From: JBDRGX01 sp043817485 [NCBI: bacterium]
GTDB lineage: Bacteria; JBDRGX01
Reading direction: 5' to 3'
NCBI GenBank assembly: GCA_043817485.1
Contig: JBDRGX010000039.1
Location: forward strand, 1 to 12,827
DNA length: 12,827 bases
Below, piece after piece: positions 7,128-12,827 of the stretch; within the stretch, counting starts at the first letter, position 1; each line of letters starts with the position of its first letter. A program made the translations under genes and the position numbers. The notes beneath the pieces were generated by a model. It was not told the DNA's origin. It made no database searches and was given only the letters and a program-made list of their open reading frames with translations.

Positions 7128-8009
7128 ATGGAAAATTTTAAAAGTGGATATGTCAGTCTTATTGGTAAACCTAATGTAGGAAAATCTACTTTATTTAATA
7201 CTCTTTTAAAAGAAAAAATTTCTATTGTTACTTCTAAACCACAAACTACTCGAAATAGTATTTTAGGTATTTTGTCTGGAGAAAATTATCAAATTATTTT
7301 CACAGATACTCCAGGAATACTTATTCCAGAATATTTGCTTCAAAAAATAATGTTAAAATCTATTTCTAAATCTGTAAATAATACAGATGTAATTGTTTTG
7401 CTTATGGATCCTTTTTCTTCTTTTGATTTAGAATTAAAAACAATTAAAAAAATAAAAAAAGAAATACCAGTTTTATTAGCCATAAATAAAATTGATTTAA
7501 TTAAAAAAGAAAAATTACTCCCTTTAATTGATATTTCTCAACAATCTTATGATTTTAAAGAAATTATTCCTATATCTGCTATGAAAAATGAGGGTATAGA
7601 TGTTTTACTTAAATCTGTCATTGAATATTTACCTTTTTCGCCTCCTTTTTATGATCCAGAACAATTAACTATAGATCCAGAAAGATTTTTTGTCGCTGAA
7701 ATAATTAGAGAAGAAATTTTTAATTATTTTAAAGAAGAAATTCCTTATTCAACAGGAGTAAAAATTGAAGAATTTCAAGAAAAAGAAAATAATAATTATA
7801 TTAAAGCTATTATTTGGGTTGAAAGAATTTCACAAAAAGGAATTTTAATTGGTAAAAATGGAGATGCTTTAAAACAAATAGGAATTCTTAGTAGAAAACA
7901 AATAGAAAATTTTTTAGAAAAAAAAGTTTATTTAGAATTATGGGTAAAAGTTAAAAAAAACTGGCGTAAAGATAAACAAATGCTAAAACAATTAGGATAT
8001 GGTGAGTAA
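7128..8009 (+). CDS. era: GTPase Era
   Basis: Era binds the 3' end of 16S rRNA and assists 30S assembly. Counting from the ATG at 7128, the 293 residues show the P-loop GKPNVGKST (13-21), the switch region SKPQTTRNSILGIL (36-49), DTPG (60-63), NKID (120-123) and SAM (150-152). The Era linker follows: DPERFFVAEIIREEIF (183-198) and EEIPYS (203-208). The C-terminal KH domain contains ISQKGILIGKNGDALKQIG (234-252) and ends with VYLELWVKVKKNWRKD (267-282). The length is typical. An in-frame ATG at 7098 would add ten residues, but these lie in a repeat and have no family counterpart; MENFKSGYVSLIG is the usual Era beginning. The DTPG-following segment ILIPEYLLQ lacks the common His, a variation also seen in other phyla. 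It is a single-gene transcription unit flanked by direct repeats, convergent with the wecA-like gene. Confidence 0.95.
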   Translation: MENFKSGYVSLIGKPNVGKSTLFNTLLKEKISIVTSKPQTTRNSILGILSGENYQIIFTDTPGILIPEYLLQKIMLKSISKSVNNTDVIVLLMDPFSSFDLELKTIKKIKKEIPVLLAINKIDLIKKEKLLPLIDISQQSYDFKEIIPISAMKNEGIDVLLKSVIEYLPFSPPFYDPEQLTIDPERFFVAEIIREEIFNYFKEEIPYSTGVKIEEFQEKENNNYIKAIIWVERISQKGILIGKNGDALKQIGILSRKQIENFLEKKVYLELWVKVKKNWRKDKQMLKQLGYGE

Positions 8010-8061
8010 AATTATTGAAGAACAAAATACAAAAAACAGAATAAGAACACTTATATTTGCC

Positions 8062-8136
8062 TTGAACCGATGATTTTAATCGTTGGTTCAAAAATATAAG
8101 CAAAAGTAAAACAATATAAATTATGAATTAAAAATT
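8062..8136 (+). repeat. Direct repeat copy B, downstream of era
   Basis: This is the second copy of the element at 6979-7052. Its hairpin arms are 8062-8075 and 8078-8091 with a 2-nt loop. Two C-to-T changes against copy A leave G-U pairs in a plus-strand RNA. The 42-bp tail (8095-8136) is unchanged. Confidence 0.9.
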
Positions 8137-8160
8137 CCATTCCCTACCCCCCCTGCCAAC

Positions 8161-8212
8161 AAAAAACAGCAGAATTCAAAATAAAAACAAATTTTTTCAT
8201 TTTGTATTCTGA
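8161..8212 (-). terminator. Possible terminator of the wecA-like transcription unit
   Basis: Read on the minus strand, a long AT-rich imperfect hairpin (8212-8170, outer stem CAGAATACAAAA against TTTTGAATTCTG) is followed by CTG and six T (8166-8161), then GTTG. It lies 9 bp past the wecA-like stop. The stem has few G-C pairs and also belongs to the repeat family, so termination is plausible but not certain. Confidence 0.4.
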
Positions 8213-8220
8213 CTCCTAAA

Positions 8221-9282
8221 TTATGAATTCTTTTCTTTATCATTATTTTTTACTTCCATTAATAAAATAATAATAGCAAAAATAAGTATTAATATAATAG
8301 ATAAAATAATCCCATCATAAATATTTGCTTTTAAAAGTAAAAGAGAAATACAGCCCGTTAAAAAAGTCACAATATAAACAAATATGGCTACCTGACAAGG
8401 AGAAAATCCTAATCGAGCTAATTTATGAGGAAAATGATTCATATCTCCTACATAAATTGGTTTTCTATTTTTAATTCTAATAAAAATAACTGAAAAGGTA
8501 TCAAATAAAGGAACTGCTAAAATAAAAATTGGTACTAATAAAGCTAAAAAATTTTCTGAAAAATTTCGTGTATAAAGATTCATTATAGAAATAATTGCCA
8601 AAAAATATCCTAATAAAAGACTTCCAGCATCTCCCATGAAAATTTTAGCTGGAGGAAAATTAAACCGTAAAAATCCTAAAACACTCCCTGCAAAAGTTGC
8701 TATTAAAAGTGGCACTAAATATTGTCCAGTCTTTATAGAAATTATAAAGAAAAAAATAGAAGATATAAAAGCAACACCACTTGTAATTCCATCCATATTA
8801 TCTAATAAATTAAAAGCATTTATAATTCCAACAATCCAAAAAATGGTAATTATATCTCCTAATATAGAAGAAGCAAAAAAATTTACCCTAATACCAGAAA
8901 AAACAATTATAATAGCAACTAATATTTGAATAATAAATCTTATTTGAAATGAAATTTTTTTTATATCGTCTAATATTCCTATTATAAAAATAATAAAAGC
9001 ACCAATGAAAATTATAATTAAACGAGACATTACATTTTCAAAATTAAAATTGAAAAAAGAAAAAAATTGTTTAAATTTAAAAAAAAGAAAAAAATGAAGA
9101 CTAATTACAAAAATTAAACTAAAAAAAATTCCAAATCCACCTAATAAAGGAATGGGATTTTTATGTACTTTTCGTTCACCAGGAGCATCTAAAATTTTAA
9201 ATAAAAAAGCTAATTTTCTCATTATTGGCATAAAAAAATATGAAACAATAAAAGAAAATAAAAAAAAATATAAATATTTCAT
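8221..9282 (-). CDS. Undecaprenyl-phosphate sugar-1-phosphate transferase, WecA/TagO type
   Basis: This polytopic inner-membrane enzyme of the MraY/WecA family would transfer a HexNAc-1-phosphate, probably GlcNAc-1-P, from its UDP donor to undecaprenyl phosphate, starting a surface glycan. The 353 residues are mostly hydrophobic, with about ten to eleven membrane segments. Cytoplasmic motifs are in family order: DAPGERKVHKNPIPLLGG (32-49), GILDDI (102-107), AFNLLDNMDGI (156-166), FPPAKIFMGDAGSLLLGY (209-226) and the His motif GDMNHFPHKLARLGFS (279-294). The HxxH-type motif and GERKVH point to WecA/TagO and not to MraY. The ATG at 9282 follows GAAGG closely (4 nt). The C-terminus is a short charged tail, and its TAA lies in the heptameric GAATTC repeat. 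It follows the epimerase by 148 bp of repeat DNA, probably within the same operon. The exact sugar is not determinable. Confidence 0.9.
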   Translation of the reverse strand: MKYLYFFLFSFIVSYFFMPIMRKLAFLFKILDAPGERKVHKNPIPLLGGFGIFFSLIFVISLHFFLFFKFKQFFSFFNFNFENVMSRLIIIFIGAFIIFIIGILDDIKKISFQIRFIIQILVAIIIVFSGIRVNFFASSILGDIITIFWIVGIINAFNLLDNMDGITSGVAFISSIFFFIISIKTGQYLVPLLIATFAGSVLGFLRFNFPPAKIFMGDAGSLLLGYFLAIISIMNLYTRNFSENFLALLVPIFILAVPLFDTFSVIFIRIKNRKPIYVGDMNHFPHKLARLGFSPCQVAIFVYIVTFLTGCISLLLLKANIYDGIILSIILILIFAIIILLMEVKNNDKEKNS

Positions 9283-9326
9283 AAAACCTTCATAAAAAAT
9301 TTAAAGTGTTTTAATATTTTTTTTAA

Positions 9327-9360
9327 ACCAAGTCGCATTCTAAATATGTTGGCTTTGTTA
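9327..9360 (-). repeat. Inverted copy of the repeat arm at 7070-7109
   Basis: Blocks 9327-9339 and 9349-9360 are exact reverse complements of 7097-7109 and 7070-7081. Nearby, 9409-9420 is the reverse complement of ATAACAAGGCGA at 6906-6917, so flanking pieces of the same element are also inverted. Confidence 0.8.
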
Positions 9361-9375
9361 TTGGCTCATTTAGCG

Positions 9376-9431
9376 TATTATTTATGCGATTTTGTTGCCT
9401 TGTTCTTGTCGCCTTGTTATTATTTTGAATT
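9376..9431. repeat. Heptameric degenerate tandem repeat
   Basis: The stretch parses into 7-mers without gaps: TATTATT, TATGCGA, TTTTGTT, GCCTTGT, TCTTGTC, GCCTTGT, TATTATT, TTGAATT. GCCTTGT recurs 14 bp apart and TATTATT 42 bp apart. It runs into the stop codon of the epimerase gene. It resembles in style the heptanucleotide short tandem repeats described in cyanobacteria and others. Confidence 0.6.
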
Positions 9432-10363
9432 CAACTTAGTTTAAACCATTCAATAGTTCTTTTCAACCCTTCTTCAAATGATACTTTGGGAAAATAATTT
9501 AATAATTTATTAGATTTGCTAATATCTGATAAAGAATGTTTTATATCCCCAATTCTTTGTGAAGCATAAATTGGTTTAATATTTAATCCCATGATTTTAT
9601 TCATTATTTCTACCATTTGATTTAAGTTTATACTTTTTCCACAAGCAATATTTACTACTTCACCTTTTGTTTCTTCACATTTAGCTGCTAATAAATTAGC
9701 TTCTACAATATCATCTACATAAGTAAAATCTCTACTTTGAAAACCATCTCCAAAAATAGTTGGAATTTTTTCATTTAAAAATAAATAAATAAATCTCGAA
9801 ATTACTCCAGAATATTCTGAATCAGCACTTTGATTAGGCCCAAATACATTAAAATACCTAAGACTAATAGTATCTACCCCAAATATTTTTGCAAAAACAT
9901 AACAATATTCTTCTCCTGCTTTTTTAGTAACACCATAGGGAGAAATAGGCCAACAAAGCATATCTTCAGTTTTAGGACATTTAGGATCATCTCCATACAC
10001 AGCAGAAGATGAAGTAAAAATAAATTTTTTTACTTTTTGTTCTGATGCACATTTTAATAAATTTAAAGTACCATTTACATTTACTTGATTAGAACCAATA
10101 GGATCTTCAATTGATTTTGTAACAAAAGGTAAAGCTGCTAAATGAAAAATATAATCACATTCTTTTACACTTTTTTTTACATCATCATAATTACAAATAT
10201 CGCCTTTAATAAATTCTATTTTATTTTGAACTTCTTTTAAATTGTCAATTTTTCCAGTAGATAAATTATCTAAAACTACGATTTTCATACCTTCCTTAAC
10301 TAATCTTGAAACTAAATTTGAACCAATAAATCCAGCTCCTCCAGTAATTAAACATTTTATCAT
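9431..10363 (-). CDS. NAD-dependent sugar-nucleotide epimerase (GalE/WbpP-like extended SDR)
   Basis: The 310-residue extended short-chain dehydrogenase has the NAD motif GGAGFIGS (8-15), LDNLSTGKIDNL (31-42), GDI (54-56), FHLAALP (73-79) and NQVNVNGTLNLL (92-103). The catalytic Ser region TSSSAVYG (117-124) and Y143/K147 of SPYGVTKK follow. The substrate loop includes LRYFNVFGPNQ (168-178), YSGVISRFI (184-192) and RDFTYVDDIV (211-220). These fit cytosolic UDP-hexose or UDP-HexNAc 4-epimerases. Related decarboxylases and dehydratases share the fold, but the intact LRYFNVFGP and YSGVISRF segments favour an epimerase. The ATG at 10363 overlaps the stop of the kinase gene by 4 bp (ATGA), implying coupling, and AAGGA lies about 8 nt upstream. 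The context suggests that it supplies the sugar loaded by the transferase downstream. The substrate is inferred only. Confidence 0.86.
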   Translation of the reverse strand: MIKCLITGGAGFIGSNLVSRLVKEGMKIVVLDNLSTGKIDNLKEVQNKIEFIKGDICNYDDVKKSVKECDYIFHLAALPFVTKSIEDPIGSNQVNVNGTLNLLKCASEQKVKKFIFTSSSAVYGDDPKCPKTEDMLCWPISPYGVTKKAGEEYCYVFAKIFGVDTISLRYFNVFGPNQSADSEYSGVISRFIYLFLNEKIPTIFGDGFQSRDFTYVDDIVEANLLAAKCEETKGEVVNIACGKSINLNQMVEIMNKIMGLNIKPIYASQRIGDIKHSLSDISKSNKLLNYFPKVSFEEGLKRTIEWFKLS

Positions 10364-12723
10364 TTTTTGCTTCCTTTTTCATAATAATCATCATAATATT
10401 TATAGTTATATGGATGTTGCATTTTCATATTTATATTATTTAAAACTACACCAATAATATTAGAATTAACTTTTTTCATTATCTCTACAGTATGTGAACA
10501 AAGATTTTTATTTGTTTTTCCAGAAGAAACAACTAATAAACACGCAGTTGCTTTAGTCCCTAAAATAGCTGCATCTGCTATTATTACAGGAGGTGAATCA
10601 ACTAATATATTAGTAAAATCATTTTTAACTTCACAAAACAATTCATCTAATCTATTAGAATTTAAAAGCACAGAAGGATTAGGAGGAATAGTTCCAGAGG
10701 GAATTATATATAGATTTTTCATGAAAGTAGGTTGTATTATTTGATTTGCTTTTATTTCATTATTTATAATAAAATCAGTTAATCCTAATTTTTTTTCTAA
10801 TTCAAATACCTTATGAATAGTTGGTTTTCTTAAATCTCCATCAATAAGTAAAATTTTATCTCCTAATTCTGCCATAGTAATAGCTAAATTAATAACAGTA
10901 GTTGTTTTTCCATCTCCTGAAGATGGACTTGTAATAAGAATTATTTTATTTTTATTTATATTAGTAAATTGCATATTTATTTTTAAAGATTTATAAGATT
11001 CTGATACTATTGAGTTAGAAGCAAAATAAGAAACTAATTGTTCTTTTATTTCCATTACAATATTCTTATCTTTTTGTTTTTTTAAGGATTTTAATTTTTT
11101 AATTTCAATTTTAGGAATATATCCTATAATTGGCAATTTTAAATATCTTTCTACATCATAAGTAGATTCTATTGTTTGATTAAAATTTTGAAGAAATAAC
11201 AAAACTATTATTCCTATTAAAATTCCTAATGAAATACTTGCAATAATATTTTTAACAATATCTGGACTTATGGGCTTACAAGGCAAAATAGCATATTGAA
11301 CAATTGAAATATCACCTAATTCTATATTTTCAGCAAGTCTTGCATTTTCATATTTAGTTAAAAGCATAACATAAATTTGTTCATTTGTTGTACAACTACG
11401 AATTAATTTTCCTAATTCAAATTCATTTTCAGAAAGATTATGAATTTCTTTTTCTGTTTTTTTGATAAAATCATCTAATGCTTTTGCTTTAGATTGAAAA
11501 ATAATTTTATCAGATTCTAAATTTGAAAGTTCATTTATAAGATTTATATTGTTATATGAAATAGTTTCTGAATTCTCATTTTTAACTAATTTTTTTACTT
11601 CTTCATTTATTTTTTGTTTTATGGAAAATATTTGATTATCTATATTTTTTATTTTTTGATGTGATACAGTAAAAGTTTCAAGTAATTTAATTCGTTCTAT
11701 TTCTAATTCAATTAATTTGTTTTTATATTCATTTATTAAAGAAATATCAAATGAAATTATTTTGTTTTGCAAAGAAGAAAATGAATCTTTTATTAACGAA
11801 ATTCGCTTTTCTAATTCTTGTATTTGCATCTCAAGTTTAAATTTATCTGTTTCAAAATTACTTATTTTTGAAATAATCTTATTAAATTCTGCATCTATGG
11901 GGAAAAAAATTTCTTTTGTTTGTTTAAAAGATTTTAAATCTTTTTCTGTTTTTTCTAAATTATCTTTTACAAAAACTAATTGTTCAGCTAAAAATTTTCT
12001 GGTACTTCGAGCTTCTGTTTTTTTATACTGATTATTTTCTTCTATAAAAATTTGTGCATAAGTATCCGCCACATTTTTTATTTTATATGGATTATCTCCT
12101 TTAGATTCAATAATTACAATATTAGTTTCTATAAGAGAATAAATTGAAATATTATTAAATATTTGCAATACTAATGTAGAATAATTTAATAAATCTTTTT
12201 TTTCTAAAAACAAAGAAATTGTTGATGATTCATAAATATCGCTTAAAAATTCATTTTTATTTAATAATTTATCTACATTGTTTTTAATTCCATATTTTAT
12301 ATTTTTTTTAAATGGTAATTTTTCTATAAATTGATAAAAATTATTTTTGTCTTTTTCTATATCTTTAAAAATTATTTTTTTTTCTTTAATTGTTTTTTTA
12401 ATTACATCTTGAGCAATTAAATTTTGAACAACTTTTTCTGCAAAAGAATAATTTTTCATTATTTCTATTTCTGTTTCAAGTGTTTTTTTCTTGCCTAAAA
12501 ACATCATAGTCGGAGCATTTGTAGTTAAAGATATTAAACGATTATAATTATCTTCTTCTATTCTAACTTTAGTACAAGTTTTATATATTGGAGTTTGTAA
12601 AATACTATAAAAAAAAGTAGATAGAACAATTACTGCAAATATTAAAATGAATATTTTTATATTTTTATTAAAAATATAAAAATATTCATAAATATCAAAT
12701 TCATTTTGTTTTTTTTTATTCAA
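10360..12723 (-). CDS. Polysaccharide co-polymerase with BY-type tyrosine kinase domain (Wzc-like)
   Basis: The 787 residues combine a Wzz-type chain-length regulator with a cytoplasmic bacterial tyrosine autokinase. The order is: N-terminal IYEYFYIFNKNIK, membrane segment 1 (about 23-41), QTPIYKTCTKVRIEED (43-58), a long extracytoplasmic coiled-coil region (about 230-450), the Pro-rich motif PCKPISPD (481-488) and membrane segment 2 (about 490-511). The kinase has ESYKSLKINMQFTN (575-588), Walker A SSGDGKTTT (601-609), Walker A' LLIDGDLRKP (625-634) and Walker B ILVDSPPV (706-713). The tail carries six Tyr between residues 772 and 781, the usual autophosphorylation cluster. The start is TTG at 12723, with GAAGGA 8 nt upstream; the next Met (73) would lose membrane segment 1. 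It leads the glycan gene set. No Wza exporter or Wzb phosphatase is present in the window. Confidence 0.94.
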   Translation of the reverse strand: MNKKKQNEFDIYEYFYIFNKNIKIFILIFAVIVLSTFFYSILQTPIYKTCTKVRIEEDNYNRLISLTTNAPTMMFLGKKKTLETEIEIMKNYSFAEKVVQNLIAQDVIKKTIKEKKIIFKDIEKDKNNFYQFIEKLPFKKNIKYGIKNNVDKLLNKNEFLSDIYESSTISLFLEKKDLLNYSTLVLQIFNNISIYSLIETNIVIIESKGDNPYKIKNVADTYAQIFIEENNQYKKTEARSTRKFLAEQLVFVKDNLEKTEKDLKSFKQTKEIFFPIDAEFNKIISKISNFETDKFKLEMQIQELEKRISLIKDSFSSLQNKIISFDISLINEYKNKLIELEIERIKLLETFTVSHQKIKNIDNQIFSIKQKINEEVKKLVKNENSETISYNNINLINELSNLESDKIIFQSKAKALDDFIKKTEKEIHNLSENEFELGKLIRSCTTNEQIYVMLLTKYENARLAENIELGDISIVQYAILPCKPISPDIVKNIIASISLGILIGIIVLLFLQNFNQTIESTYDVERYLKLPIIGYIPKIEIKKLKSLKKQKDKNIVMEIKEQLVSYFASNSIVSESYKSLKINMQFTNINKNKIILITSPSSGDGKTTTVINLAITMAELGDKILLIDGDLRKPTIHKVFELEKKLGLTDFIINNEIKANQIIQPTFMKNLYIIPSGTIPPNPSVLLNSNRLDELFCEVKNDFTNILVDSPPVIIADAAILGTKATACLLVVSSGKTNKNLCSHTVEIMKKVNSNIIGVVLNNINMKMQHPYNYKYYDDYYEKGSKK

Positions 12724-12737
12724 AAGATAAATCCTTC
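12724..12737 (-). promoter_or_regulatory. Ribosome binding site supporting a TTG start of the Wzc-like gene
   Basis: Minus-strand GAAGGA (12737-12732) lies 8 nt before TTG 12723. No ATG in frame precedes the first membrane segment, so this start is needed for a complete protein. Confidence 0.55.
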
Positions 12738-12754
12738 AAAAATAAAGTTATATA

Positions 12755-12811
12755 GAATCCCATAAAACCTATATCTTGTCAAATCAAAAGATTTCATTTC
12801 TGTTATGGGAT
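12755..12811 (-). promoter_or_regulatory. Candidate promoter/operator upstream of the Wzc-like gene
   Basis: The minus strand has TTGACA (12782-12777), with only a poor -10 match at 17 bp (GATTCT) but TATA-rich DNA slightly further on. The -35 is flanked by an exact 9-bp inverted pair, ATCCCATAA (12757-12765) and TTATGGGAT (12803-12811), spaced by 37 bp, which could be operator half-sites. The evidence is weak. Confidence 0.28.
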
Positions 12812-12827
12812 AATTTTAAAAATTATA

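Noticed and set aside
6978-8136. CRISPR array
   Set aside because: There are only two copies, over 1 kb apart, with a gene between them. There is no regular spacing.
6918-8212. Insertion sequence bounding era
   Set aside because: No transposase or remnant is seen in either repeat, and no target duplication could be identified. The copies are direct, not terminal inverted, repeats.
8221-9282. MraY (lipid I synthesis)
   Set aside because: The GERKVH segment and the HFPH motif fit WecA/TagO, and the neighbours are glycan genes and not the mur/fts cluster.
11717-12031. Plus-strand open frame of 104 codons over the Wzc-like gene
   Set aside because: It is antisense to the coiled-coil region, with no ribosome site or family match.

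Overview
The window is a very AT-rich bacterial fragment, roughly a quarter G+C by eye. It reads with the standard code: TGA serves as a stop and TGG as Trp. Der, Era, a WecA-type transferase and a BY-kinase/Wzc protein identify a bacterium, and the signal-peptide CsgG-like protein and polysaccharide genes suggest a diderm envelope. I cannot assign a phylum. The archaeal-type aromatic entry genes and ferredoxin-fused glutamate-synthase-like proteins are more typical of anaerobes and uncultured lineages than of model Proteobacteria or Firmicutes.

Region 1 (6647 down to 1, minus strand) looks like one operon. It holds a degenerate glutamate-synthase-like Fe-S protein, an apparently intact FMN/Fe-S glutamate-synthase-like protein, AroA' (ADH synthase), AroB' (dehydroquinate synthase II), a secreted CsgG/FlgT-like protein and the GTPase Der, cut by the window edge. 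Two junctions overlap (11 and 20 bp) and the other gaps are 30, 59 and 41 bp. AroA' and AroB' together would make 3-dehydroquinate from aspartate semialdehyde and a deoxy-ketohexose phosphate, bypassing DAHP synthase and classical AroB. The two glutamate-synthase-like genes at the head of the operon are the most unusual part of the window.

Region 2 (6648-7127) is a divergent control and repeat region. It has two TTGACA-type promoter candidates pointing outwards, two strong inverted repeats, and a repeated tail leading to era. Era (plus strand) most likely starts at 7128, not at the first ATG, which lies inside a repeat. Related repeats recur after era (8037-8220) and between galE-like and wecA-like (9327-9431). 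Much of this repeat DNA is in 7-bp register.

Region 3 (12723 down to 8221, minus strand) is a polysaccharide gene set: a Wzc-type co-polymerase/tyrosine kinase, a sugar-nucleotide epimerase overlapping it by 4 bp, and, after a repeat-filled 148-bp gap, a WecA/TagO-type initiating sugar-phosphate transferase. Together they would supply a UDP-sugar, load the first sugar phosphate onto undecaprenyl phosphate, and control chain length or export of a surface glycan.
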